This document shows positions 1 through 6,487 of a DNA stretch of 8,147 nt, in pieces. Under the pieces are notes generated by a model. That model searched no databases, was not told the DNA's origin, and saw only the letters and a program-made list of their open reading frames with translations. Position 1 is the stretch's first letter; the number at the start of each line of letters is the position of its first letter. The stretch lies in the NCBI GenBank assembly GCA_026996955.1, contig JALWJV010000015.1:1-8147 (forward strand), read 5' to 3'. The translations under genes were made by a program, and so were the position numbers. The stretch comes from Deltaproteobacteria bacterium. GTDB lineage: Bacteria; Desulfobacterota; Dissulfuribacteria; Dissulfuribacterales; QOAL01.

Positions 1-216
1 GTTCCCAGGCTCCTGCTTTCAACTTGAGCTTACAGTTACAAAAAAGTTCAAAAATTCAAAAAATTATTCATTTTTTGTTAAAGAACAGTTTTTTATATGC
101 CGAAGGAAGTGTAAATGGCTGTTGTTGTGAAATTTAGTTGTGACAGCAAAAAAGTTATTATTCTTCCAGGCAACGGCCATTACATGGCGCTGTGATGGCT
201 ACATATTGGGGCAGAA

Positions 217-232
217 TGTTAGCATGCTAACA
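217..232. promoter_or_regulatory. Perfect 16-bp palindrome, candidate operator
   Basis: TGTTAGCATGCTAACA is identical to its reverse complement. It lies 77 bp upstream of the -35 box proposed at 310, where an activator or a looping repressor could bind. The half-site resembles operators of LacI/GalR-type repressors (TGTTA near the outer end), but the centre is two bases longer than the usual form, so the regulator is not identified. A shorter palindrome with the same outer bases, TGTTAACA, lies at 363-370 between the proposed promoter and the start codon. Confidence 0.4.
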
Positions 233-309
233 AATTGTTGTGTTGCAAGTTTTCTGAGGTTTCGAAAATGTTAAAATTTCTCTCAAACGCCGATAACTGC
301 AATGAAAGC

Positions 310-338
310 TTGACTTTTCCGTGTTGCTAATATATAAG
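310..338 (+). promoter_or_regulatory. Sigma70-like promoter of the porin gene
   Basis: A -35 box TTGACT (310-315) and a -10 box TATAAG (333-338) are separated by 17 bp; each hexamer matches the consensus at five of six positions. The predicted transcript start is near 345, giving a leader of roughly 75 nt before the porin ATG at 421. This is the best promoter match upstream of any gene in the window. Confidence 0.6.
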
Positions 339-362
339 CAATTTTAGGGTAGTTTTAGGTAG

Positions 363-370
363 TGTTAACA
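363..370. promoter_or_regulatory. Short palindrome in the porin leader, possible second operator half
   Basis: TGTTAACA is a perfect 8-bp palindrome sharing the outer TGTTA/TAACA with the 16-bp palindrome at 217-232. It sits about 25 bp downstream of the -10 box, a position where a bound repressor could block transcription. Such a short palindrome can occur by chance in AT-rich DNA, so support is weak. Confidence 0.2.
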
Positions 371-403
371 TTTGCTGAGTTGTTCTTAATCATTTTTTTA
401 CTT

Positions 404-411
404 AAAGGAGG
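404..411 (+). promoter_or_regulatory. Strong Shine-Dalgarno sequence of the porin gene
   Basis: AAAGGAGG lies nine bases before the ATG at 421, a near-perfect anti-16S match at a good distance. It settles the start codon and suggests a highly translated gene. Confidence 0.8.
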
Positions 412-420
412 GAACACCAA

Positions 421-2031
421 ATGAAGAAATTCTGGTTAGGACTTATTGCATTTTCTCTCATGGCACCAGCATGGGCCATTGCAGGGGGATATGCTTCTCC
501 AAGCAGTGATCAGCTTCTCCAGAGGCTGGATCAGCTTACCCGGGAGCTTGAAAGCGTAAAGGCAGAGCTCAACAGGGTAAAATCACAGCAGGGTGAGCTT
601 GCTGAGAAACAGGATGAGCTTGCAGACACGGTTGACGAAAATGCAGACGGCATTGAGGAGATCAACACCAATGGTGTGAACCGTTTCCAGGTATTCGGTG
701 ACTATCGGTTCAGGCTGGATTCTACTCGGCTGGATACTAATGGTTATGTCAATACTTCAGGCACTGACACGAGGGGTGAGCGCATCACTAATGATACCCT
801 GTACACCAACCGCCTGCGTCTTGGCATGAAGGTCAAGGCAACAGACAATATCACCTTCAAGGGCCGTGTCACCATGTACAAGATTTGGGGCATGGAGTCT
901 GCTGACAAAACCGCTTCCGGTCTCTTCCCGATGAATAGTTTCACGTATGACCCGAATATGAGCCGTCGTCCCAATGATAACACTCTGCGTGTTGAGATGG
1001 CTTATGTAAACTGGGTTAATGTTTTTGACCTCCCCATGTGGATTTCTGTAGGTCGTCGCCCCACTGTTGACGGTCCTCCAGCACAGCTCCGCTACAACTA
1101 CGACAGCCGCTATGCCACTCCAACTGCCCTTGGAGTCGATTGGACCTTTGATGGTGCAACAATAGGCTGGGCTGGAGACGAGCTCTACTTCCCAGGAGCC
1201 AAATTCCGTTTCTGTTATGGTCGTGGTTATGAGGCTGGTCTGGATTACTCAGGAAATAATTCTGGTGACCTTGCAGATTCAGATCTTTACGGTTTTTCAT
1301 GGGATATCATAAACGACAAGGAGGCCCACAGGTTTGCCAATCTGCAGCTGTTCCGGGCAGCAAGTCTTCCTAACATGATGGAAGGTATGACCTCCATGAC
1401 TTATTCATCGTCAGCTAATGGTGTGTATAATTTACCGTTAAAGACTGACGCCAGTGATGAAGTTGGTGATATCTACCATGCCAGCTTTGTTTATATGGAT
1501 GAGTTCCGGGGGGTAAACTGGTTTGTAAGTGGTGGATTGAGTCGCACAGACGACAGGGACACCAATAATGGTGTACACGAATCTTATGGCCTGCTTACCA
1601 ATCCTGGTGAAACCAAACAGAATCACTGGGGCTGGGCAGCTTATGTTGGTGCTCGTGTACCTGTTGAAATGCTGAGCTCAAAGATCGGTTTTGAGTACAA
1701 CTACGGGTCCCGTTACTGGATTAACTTCACTCCTGCTGCAGATGACGTTTACTCAAGCAAACTTGCCACACGCGGTCACGTTGCAGAGGTGTACTGGATC
1801 TGGGATATTCCTGAAAATCCTCTCTCCAAGTATGCAAAGGCATTTATCCGTGCAGGTTACCAGTACTACTGGTTCAATTACACAGGAAGCGGAAACTGGA
1901 TGGGTCGTCCCGTGGATGTTGACGATGTTGACATGACTGATCCTCGTTCAGCGGATTATACTACCGCATTTGGTGGTGCTCCTGTAGAGCATATGGACAA
2001 CCTCTATCTCACATTTGAGGTTTATTTCTAA
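421..2031 (+). CDS. Outer-membrane beta-barrel (porin-like) protein with N-terminal coiled coil
   Basis: A 536-residue exported protein. Residues 1-21 form a signal peptide (MKKFW, hydrophobic core, then APAWA and AGG), with likely cleavage around residue 19-21. Residues about 29-80 are a charged heptad-like coiled coil (QRLDQLTRELESVKAELNRV), as in porins that trimerise or reach to peptidoglycan. From about residue 87 the sequence alternates polar and aromatic residues in short strands (FQVFGDYRFRLD, then NRLRLGMKVKATDN), as in a beta barrel. It ends in YLTFEVYF with a C-terminal Phe, the usual signal for outer-membrane assembly. The segment NRLRLGMKVKATDNITFKGR recalls the DUF3373-type putative porins of Desulfobacterota and Campylobacterota; that assignment is from memory. 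The substrate is unknown. It is a single-gene unit with its own promoter, strong ribosome binding site and terminator, and uses more CGT/CGC Arg codons than the ATPase genes, which fits high expression. Confidence 0.82.
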   Translation: MKKFWLGLIAFSLMAPAWAIAGGYASPSSDQLLQRLDQLTRELESVKAELNRVKSQQGELAEKQDELADTVDENADGIEEINTNGVNRFQVFGDYRFRLDSTRLDTNGYVNTSGTDTRGERITNDTLYTNRLRLGMKVKATDNITFKGRVTMYKIWGMESADKTASGLFPMNSFTYDPNMSRRPNDNTLRVEMAYVNWVNVFDLPMWISVGRRPTVDGPPAQLRYNYDSRYATPTALGVDWTFDGATIGWAGDELYFPGAKFRFCYGRGYEAGLDYSGNNSGDLADSDLYGFSWDIINDKEAHRFANLQLFRAASLPNMMEGMTSMTYSSSANGVYNLPLKTDASDEVGDIYHASFVYMDEFRGVNWFVSGGLSRTDDRDTNNGVHESYGLLTNPGETKQNHWGWAAYVGARVPVEMLSSKIGFEYNYGSRYWINFTPAADDVYSSKLATRGHVAEVYWIWDIPENPLSKYAKAFIRAGYQYYWFNYTGSGNWMGRPVDVDDVDMTDPRSADYTTAFGGAPVEHMDNLYLTFEVYF

Positions 2032-2064
2032 GCCGAATATTCACATAATCCAAGTACCCAATCA

Positions 2065-2100
2065 GGGAAGGGGCTTTTGTAAAGCCCCTTCCCTTTTTTT
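2065..2100 (+). terminator. Rho-independent terminator of the porin gene
   Basis: A perfect 13-bp stem (GGGAAGGGGCTTT at 2065-2077 with AAAGCCCCTTCCC at 2081-2093) closes a 3-nt loop and is followed directly by seven T. It begins 33 bases after the porin stop codon. It separates the porin from the genes downstream. Confidence 0.95.
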
Positions 2101-2130
2101 GTGTCCTGATTATATTAGGCACAAATCAGA

Positions 2131-2170
2131 CCTGAACTGGTGAAGTGTTGCGTGAGATGTCGGGTTCAGG
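2131..2170. repeat. Inverted repeat upstream of the zinc-ribbon gene
   Basis: CCTGAAC at 2131-2137 is mirrored by GTTCAGG at 2164-2170 with 26 bases between the arms. It lies in the 97-bp gap between the porin terminator and the FmdB-family gene, where that gene's promoter or leader must be. It could be a spaced operator or a weak leader hairpin; a chance match is possible. Confidence 0.25.
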
Positions 2171-2197
2171 AATATTTTCACGGGGGATTGAGTAAAA

Positions 2198-2479
2198 ATG
2201 CCTATACATGAATTCAAGTGTGAAAGCTGTCAATATGAGTTTGAGCTTCTTCTTATGAGCCAGGCCGAGATGGAAAATGTCCGTTGTCCCAAGTGCCAGA
2301 GCCCTGATGTTGGTAAGCTCATGAGCGCTTCTAACATAAGTGTAGGTGGCAGTGTCAAGTCCACCTCACAGACGGACAGCTCCATGCTCAGGAAGACATC
2401 AGCCGGGAGTTTCGTTGAGCATCGGCAGTGTCAGTCAGGTTCCTGCTCTACCCTTAATCTTGCCGGGCATGAGAGGTAG
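2198..2479 (+). CDS. FmdB-family zinc-ribbon protein
   Basis: A 93-residue protein that opens with MPIHEFKCESCQYEFE, the typical start of the FmdB / CxxC-CxxC-SSSS putative regulatory family (usually MPIYEYxCxxC). Four cysteines at residues 8, 11, 30 and 33 form two CxxC knuckles that should bind one zinc. Residues about 45-75 are a Ser/Thr-rich linker (SVGGSVKSTSQTDSSML), also usual in the family. The C-terminal part has two further Cys (C78 and C83 in RQCQSGSCS). The family was named from a protein encoded near formamidase/amidase genes and is described as a putative regulator; its biochemical role is not established. A G-rich ribosome binding site (GGGGGAT, 2182-2188) precedes the ATG. The gene stands alone between the porin terminator and the ATPase operon, and nothing ties its function to either. 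Confidence 0.85.
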   Translation: MPIHEFKCESCQYEFELLLMSQAEMENVRCPKCQSPDVGKLMSASNISVGGSVKSTSQTDSSMLRKTSAGSFVEHRQCQSGSCSTLNLAGHER

Positions 2480-2556
2480 CGCTATGAAAACCGTTCCCGG
2501 ACTGCGGTTTGGGAACGCCCTTTCCCTCCTCCTCTTTTCATCTCCCACCCCGTTTC

Positions 2557-2584
2557 TTGCAAATATTGAAACAGTGCCTAAAAT
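2557..2584 (+). promoter_or_regulatory. Possible promoter of the ATPase operon
   Basis: TTGCAA (2557-2562) and TAAAAT (2579-2584) are spaced by 16 bp. The -10 matches the consensus at five of six positions, the -35 at four. A transcript from here would start near 2591 and carry the hairpin and repeat at 2613-2669 in its leader. A promoter is needed somewhere between 2480 and 2714 unless the operon is read from the zinc-ribbon gene; this is the best candidate but only a moderate match. Confidence 0.35.
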
Positions 2585-2612
2585 AAATAGTGACATGCAG
2601 TTAATTGAATGC

Positions 2613-2637
2613 CTTTCCCCACTGGTTGTGGGGAAAG
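2613..2637 (+). repeat. Perfect 10-bp stem-loop in the operon leader
   Basis: CTTTCCCCAC (2613-2622) pairs exactly with GTGGGGAAAG (2628-2637) around a 5-nt loop. No run of T follows, so it is not a normal intrinsic terminator. It directly precedes the CTTTGCG repeat and may belong to the same extragenic element or fold in the leader RNA of the ATPase operon. Confidence 0.55.
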
Positions 2638-2645
2638 AGAACTTT

Positions 2646-2669
2646 CTTTGCGTCCTTTGCGCCTTTGCG
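2646..2669. repeat. CTTTGCG short tandem element (extragenic repeat)
   Basis: CTTTGCG occurs three times in a row, at 2646, 2655 and 2663, with a period of 9 and then 8 bases. Sequences of the form CTTTGCGTCCTTTGCGCC turn up between genes in many unrelated bacteria and are often mistranslated as small hypothetical proteins; this is from general knowledge, not a search. Its place between a stem-loop and the first ATPase gene fits such an extragenic repeat. Confidence 0.5.
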
Positions 2670-2714
2670 GTTCAGCTCTTTTAAGATTTATGCCAGCATC
2701 AGGGGGACAGGCTT

Positions 2715-3041
2715 GTGCCAATTCCGGAAATTGAAAGAATATTCAGTTGTGATGAGAATGGCAGGGCGCTGGTGGAAAAGGCAAGGCGTGAGGCAGGCGA
2801 GCTTGTTGCCTCGGCAGATACAGAGATCCAGAGACTCAGGGAGCAGTATTCAAAAGAGCTGGATAAATTCCGGAAAGATGAACTGGCAGGAATTCTTGAC
2901 AGTGCCTCTGAAAAGGCCAACGCACTGGAAGAGGAGGCAAAAGAGTACTGTGATGCCCTGAAGGGGCGTTTAGGCCGTCACAAAGACCATCTGGCCAGGG
3001 AACTGGTTTCCATGTTTATCCGTAATGCCACAGGGCACTGA
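2715..3041 (+). CDS. ntpH: V/A-type ATPase coiled-coil stalk subunit H (G-like)
   Basis: A 108-residue, highly charged, almost fully helical protein (for example ARREAGELVASADTEIQRL and EKANALEEEAKEY), the size and character of the peripheral-stalk subunit called H in archaea and G in Thermus and eukaryotes. It pairs with subunit E to form the stator stalks that hold the catalytic head against rotation. Sequence identity in this family is low, so the call rests on length, coiled-coil composition and its place as the first gene of the operon. The start is GTG: a stop at 2682 leaves no ATG upstream in frame, and AGGGGG at 2701-2706 is well placed eight bases before it. Subunit C follows after 20 bases. 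COG-style letter naming is used for the symbol. Confidence 0.78.
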   Translation: MPIPEIERIFSCDENGRALVEKARREAGELVASADTEIQRLREQYSKELDKFRKDELAGILDSASEKANALEEEAKEYCDALKGRLGRHKDHLARELVSMFIRNATGH

Positions 3042-3061
3042 CGGTTCACGGGGAGGGGATA

Positions 3062-4159
3062 ATGCTCAGGGCTGCCCTGAAGTATTCATATCTTAACGCC
3101 AAGACCCGTACCATGCATGCCAGGAGACTTAAACCCTCTGACTGGCATATCCTTGAGACCACCAAGGACCCACCAGCCTTTTTAAGATACCTTTCCTCCA
3201 CCCCCTATGCCCCCTGGGTATCAAGACTGCTTTCAGCCAGGCAGCAGGACCATGAGCAGTTTGAAAGGTTCATCTTTGCTGCACTCTTTGATGATTACAG
3301 GAAGATAATCCGGTCAATTCCTGATAATGATTCACTTGGCCTTGTACGCGCCCTTGCAGCCCGGTTCGAGGCAGAAAATCTCAAAATTGTCCTGAGAGCT
3401 TTGTTTTCAGGGCTAAAAAAATCCCAGGTTTCCCATCTCCTCTATCCCCTTGACCAAAAACTTTCCAGCCTGCCCTTTAACAGCCTGTGGAAGCAGGATT
3501 CCCTGGGTGATGCAGTAAAGTTCCTTGCTGAGACGGTCTATGGTCCCATGCTGAGACATGCCCTTTCCCAGGTTGATGCCCAGGGAAGGATCTTCCCTCT
3601 GGAGATGGCAATTGACATTGTCTGTTTCAGGCAGATTAACAGTGCGGTTCACGGGGTGCGAAGCAGGAGGGACAGGACATCGGTTGTGGATGTGGTTAAC
3701 AGTTATGTTGATGTGGTTAACATCTGCCATGTTGCCCGCATCCGTTTTGTTTACGGCCTGAGTGCTGAGGAGGCCCTTAATTACAGCTATTCCGGCGGCA
3801 GTCTTACCATAAAGGGCCTGCATGCCCTTGCAAGGGCCAAGAATCTGCAGGCTTTGATCAAACTGCTGCCTTTGGGGATGCGTCTTGCTGCTGAAGGTAC
3901 GGAGGATATCCCCGGACTCAGGATGGCACTTGAGGACTGGCTCCTCAGGCGTATGAGGCGGGCATTTCTTGGTTATCCATTTCATCTGGGTGTCCAGGTA
4001 GCCCACCTTATTGAAAAGGAGATTGAGGTAAGGAGTCTGGTCAGGCTATTTCAGGCAAAGGCAACTCAGTACCAGATGTCACAGGCAGAACTTGTGCCAG
4101 GCATACTCCTGAAGTCAGGAGATTCATTGGGAGGAGAAGGGGTTGTTCAGGCCGGTTAA
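3062..4159 (+). CDS. ntpC: V/A-type ATPase subunit C (AC39/d-type rotor connector)
   Basis: A 365-residue soluble helical protein, close to the usual length of archaeal/bacterial subunit C (homolog of eukaryotic subunit d). The N-terminus has the family pattern YSYLNAKTRTMHARRL, and residues about 38-60 (DPPAFLRYLSSTPYAPWVSRL) match the typical 'L..T.Y' segment. In the family, subunit C is a funnel that sits on the proteolipid ring and receives the central stalk; it acts at the cytoplasmic face of the membrane. GGGAGG at 3051-3056 supports the ATG. Its last 17 bases overlap the start of subunit I, so the two are probably translationally coupled. Finding C ahead of I is unlike the common H-I-K-E-C-F-A-B-D order. 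No transmembrane segment is seen. Confidence 0.88.
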   Translation: MLRAALKYSYLNAKTRTMHARRLKPSDWHILETTKDPPAFLRYLSSTPYAPWVSRLLSARQQDHEQFERFIFAALFDDYRKIIRSIPDNDSLGLVRALAARFEAENLKIVLRALFSGLKKSQVSHLLYPLDQKLSSLPFNSLWKQDSLGDAVKFLAETVYGPMLRHALSQVDAQGRIFPLEMAIDIVCFRQINSAVHGVRSRRDRTSVVDVVNSYVDVVNICHVARIRFVYGLSAEEALNYSYSGGSLTIKGLHALARAKNLQALIKLLPLGMRLAAEGTEDIPGLRMALEDWLLRRMRRAFLGYPFHLGVQVAHLIEKEIEVRSLVRLFQAKATQYQMSQAELVPGILLKSGDSLGGEGVVQAG

Positions 4160-6134
4160 GCTCTTTCGTGTAACTATTCATGTCCCTGAGGAGTATATGT
4201 CCAGGGTTATGGGCATACTTGGTGATTTTAAACTCCTCCACCTGATAAACATCAGTGAAACCAGGCTTGGAAAGCTTGGATACAGTGCAGGGGTGCCTTC
4301 GGATCTTCTTGACAGGTATGACAATGTCCTGAAGAGCATTGCCTCTCTTGTAAGAGAGCTTGAGATAAAGGGGCCTGTGCCGGCGCTTGAAAAGGCCCCC
4401 ATACCCGACAAGGATATCTTCTATATGGAAGAGACCCTGGCTGACATGGAAAACCAGGTGTCAGGGTGCCTGGTAAGGGGGAGGGAGGCGGCAAAGGAGC
4501 TTGTAAAAACAGAGGAACTTATCTCCAGGCTCTCAATGCTCGGGCCTGCTGATATAGATTTTGAAAGGCTTTCAAGGCTTCGTTTTGTTTACTGCACTTT
4601 CGGTGTCCTTCCTGCGGATAACATGCCAAGGCTCGAGGAGAGCCTGTCTGACATACATCACAGCCTGATAACCATAAGCCGTAATAGGGACCGGTTCGTC
4701 CTTGCTGCATTTTGCCTTAATGAGGACAGGGAGGTGCTGGAGAGGGCACTCAAGAGCGCATTTTTCAAAGAAATTGAGATACCTTCAGGCCTTAAGGGCA
4801 CGGTTTCAGAGGTAATAGAGGGGCTTAAGGAACAACTGCCTGCCCTTGAAAGAAAGGCCCACCAGGCCCGGGAAGAAAAGGAGGCTTTCAGGGAAAGATT
4901 CCAGAAGGCACTTCTTCTCATGCGGGAAAAGGCCTTTATGGCAAGGCTTCTGCTGGAGGCCCAGTCAAAATTCGGCAAGATAGATCACACCTATCTTGTC
5001 ACGGGCTGGCTTCCCATTGAAATCTTTCCAAGGCTCAAAGATGCCATTATGAAGGCCACCCGTGGCAGAGCAATCGTGGAGAGTGTTGACCCCGAGGACG
5101 TAAGGGAGGTCAGGGAAGGTATTGTGAAGATACCCATACTCTTCAATAATCCGCTTCTTATTCGTCCCTTTGAGAAACTCACATCTCTCTACGGCACACC
5201 CTCTTACAGGGAGGTTGAACCCACGGTCTTTCTGGCGTTAAGCTTTGTTCTCCTCTTCGGTATGATGTTCGGGGATGTTGGCCACGGCCTGGTGCTCTTT
5301 ATTGCGGGCCTCTATGTGTTCCGCAGGCTCTACCGCTACATGGATTACGGCATAATCCTCATGGAGTGCGGGGTCTCATCCATGGTGTTCGGGGTGCTGT
5401 ACGGGAGCATATTTGGAGTGGAAGACATTATCCCGGCAATATGGCTTCATCCCATGAAGGATATAAACAGGTTTATGATGTTCTCTGTTTACATTGGCGT
5501 TGGCATGATAAGCCTGGGATTTATACTGAATATAATCAATATGCTCAGGACCAGGAATTTTCAGGAATTCCTGTCTGCAGGCGGGGTGGTGGGGGCACTT
5601 CTTTACTGGCTGCTTGCAGGGCTTGGCATCAGGTACGTCATGGCAGGCCCCCCTGCCCCTGTTGAAATTATGGCTGCAAAGGTCATAAGCGCAGTGCTGC
5701 TTCTGGTAATGATAGTCGAACGGCCTGTCCGTGCCATATTAAGAAGGCGAAGGGAACGCGGCAAGAGCAAAAGCACGCGGGCAGAGCAGGGCATTGCCTC
5801 AATGGTCATAGAGTCCATAATCGAGGCACTTGACAGTATCATTGGTTTCCTTGCTAATACTGTGTCATTTGTGCGTGTGGCTGCCTTTGCCCTTACCCAT
5901 GCAGCCCTTTTTGCCGGTGTCTTTGCCATTGCAGACATGGTGGCACAGGGAAGTGGCAGGGGGGCTGGATACTGGCTTACGCTTGTTGCCGGGAATATTG
6001 TGATAATACTTCTTGAAGGCATGGTGGTCTCCATACAGATTATCAGGCTTGAGTATTATGAGTTTTTCAGCAAGTTTTTCAGGGGCGGAGGAAGGCCCTT
6101 TCAGCCCCTGGTCAAACAGGAGGAAGTGCGATGA
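4143..6134 (+). CDS. ntpI: V/A-type ATPase subunit I (a-type membrane stator)
   Basis: A 663-residue two-part protein that forms the ion half-channels against the rotating proteolipid ring. Residues 1 to about 355 are the cytoplasmic arm with two long helical stretches (about 90-130 and 220-275) that bind the peripheral stalks. From about 360 there are eight likely membrane helices (roughly 361-378, 381-395, 404-425, 444-468, 480-500, 508-526, 566-600, 608-638). FGDVGHG at 376-382 is a family signature. R578 in SFVRVAAFALTHA matches the essential Arg of this family, and Q632/R635 in SIQIIRLEYYEFF match the second conserved Gln/Arg pair (three residues apart, as in Thermus subunit I). A basic loop (RRRRERGKSK) joins helices 6 and 7. 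The start is TTG at 4143, with GAGGAG (4131-4136) six bases before it; the conserved N-terminus (KLFRVTIHVPEEYMSRV) supports this. It overlaps C by 17 nt and K by 4 nt. Confidence 0.95.
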   Translation: MFRPVKLFRVTIHVPEEYMSRVMGILGDFKLLHLINISETRLGKLGYSAGVPSDLLDRYDNVLKSIASLVRELEIKGPVPALEKAPIPDKDIFYMEETLADMENQVSGCLVRGREAAKELVKTEELISRLSMLGPADIDFERLSRLRFVYCTFGVLPADNMPRLEESLSDIHHSLITISRNRDRFVLAAFCLNEDREVLERALKSAFFKEIEIPSGLKGTVSEVIEGLKEQLPALERKAHQAREEKEAFRERFQKALLLMREKAFMARLLLEAQSKFGKIDHTYLVTGWLPIEIFPRLKDAIMKATRGRAIVESVDPEDVREVREGIVKIPILFNNPLLIRPFEKLTSLYGTPSYREVEPTVFLALSFVLLFGMMFGDVGHGLVLFIAGLYVFRRLYRYMDYGIILMECGVSSMVFGVLYGSIFGVEDIIPAIWLHPMKDINRFMMFSVYIGVGMISLGFILNIINMLRTRNFQEFLSAGGVVGALLYWLLAGLGIRYVMAGPPAPVEIMAAKVISAVLLLVMIVERPVRAILRRRRERGKSKSTRAEQGIASMVIESIIEALDSIIGFLANTVSFVRVAAFALTHAALFAGVFAIADMVAQGSGRGAGYWLTLVAGNIVIILLEGMVVSIQIIRLEYYEFFSKFFRGGGRPFQPLVKQEEVR

Positions 6135-6445
6135 ATTACAAGAATATCCTGGGCGCCCTGGTTACCACACTGCTCTGGGCAATGCCTTCACTGGCCCTTG
6201 CGGCTGAAAATGTGGAGGCTGCCTCTGACGGCTCTGCAAAGTGGGGTTATATAGGTGCTGCCCTTGCTGTGGGAAGTTCTACAATCGGCGCGGGGATAGC
6301 AGTGGGGCTTGTGGGAGCCGCCGCCATGGGGGCAATTAGTGAACGTCCTGAGGTTAGCGGGCGTGCGTTGATATTCCTTGGACTTGCAGAGGGGATTGCA
6401 ATATATGGCCTTATCATCGCCATAATGATACTGGGCAAGATATAA
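6131..6445 (+). CDS. ntpK: V/A-type ATPase subunit K (proteolipid ring, c-type)
   Basis: A 104-residue proteolipid, the ring-forming ion carrier. Residues 5-24 are a hydrophobic, signal-peptide-like segment ending in LALAA, a plausible cleavage site. Two membrane helices follow (about 39-68, Gly/Ala-rich GAGIAVGLVGAAAMGAI, and about 79-101), joined by the polar loop SERPEVSGR. E87 in LAEGIAIYGLIIA is the ion-binding carboxylate. It is a single-hairpin form, unlike the duplicated four-helix type of Enterococcus. Aligned to Na+-type rings, the helix-1 Gln position is Val58 and the residue after the Glu is Gly88 rather than Ser/Thr, so the usual Na+ ligands are missing and H+ coupling is more likely (inference). 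ATGA overlap with subunit I at 6131-6134 points to coupled translation. Confidence 0.95.
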   Translation: MNYKNILGALVTTLLWAMPSLALAAENVEAASDGSAKWGYIGAALAVGSSTIGAGIAVGLVGAAAMGAISERPEVSGRALIFLGLAEGIAIYGLIIAIMILGKI

Positions 6446-6487
6446 GTGGCCCTGGTAACTGTTCAGCATATTAATGGTGAGAAGGGT

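Larger units (their letters stand above)
1..420. other. AT-rich intergenic region upstream of the porin gene
   Basis: No convincing gene is seen here. Two reading frames are open from the left edge to about position 130-141, but they encode low-complexity Lys/Phe/Asn-rich peptides with no family look, so I do not call the end of an upstream gene. The region is much more AT-rich than the genes that follow. It holds a perfect 16-bp palindrome at 217-232, a short GCCAT/ATGGC inverted repeat at 176-188, a sigma70-like promoter at 310-338, a tandem repeat in the leader at 342-362, and a ribosome binding site at 404-411. The length and the palindrome suggest a regulated promoter for the porin gene. 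Confidence 0.7.
2480..2714. other. Spacer between the zinc-ribbon gene and the ATPase operon
   Basis: No gene I can support. A 66-codon frame from an ATG at 2484 exists, but its end is only a translation of the CTTTGCG repeat, so I reject it. The spacer contains a CGTTCCC/GGGAACG inverted repeat (2492-2498 and 2511-2517, no T-run after it), a pyrimidine-rich stretch (2518-2550), a possible promoter (2557-2584), a perfect 10-bp hairpin (2613-2637) and a CTTTGCG repeat element (2646-2669). Confidence 0.6.

Noticed and set aside
2..141. Open frames at the left edge as the end of an upstream gene
   Set aside because: The translations are low-complexity and the base composition matches the AT-rich intergenic DNA that follows.
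2492..2517. CGTTCCC/GGGAACG inverted repeat after the zinc-ribbon gene as an intrinsic terminator
   Set aside because: The stem is only 7 bp with a 12-base loop, and a mixed C/T stretch rather than a T-run follows.
2484..2684. 66-codon frame with a Shine-Dalgarno-like GAGAGG and a signal-peptide-like N-terminus
   Set aside because: Its C-terminal part (NFLCVLCAFAVQLF) is a translation of the CTTTGCG extragenic repeat and its middle crosses the perfect hairpin, a typical cause of false small genes.
2605..2961. 118-codon + strand frame covering the start of subunit H
   Set aside because: It reads through the repeat and then out of frame across the H gene; its Arg/Trp-rich product resembles no family, while the H frame has a ribosome binding site and coiled-coil character.
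3413..4006. 197-codon - strand frame inside subunit C
   Set aside because: It is the antisense shadow of a well-supported family gene, with no family features of its own.
5603..6034. 143-codon - strand frame inside subunit I
   Set aside because: Antisense to the conserved membrane helices of subunit I; its Ser/Thr/Ala/Met-rich make-up is what reverse reading of such codons yields.
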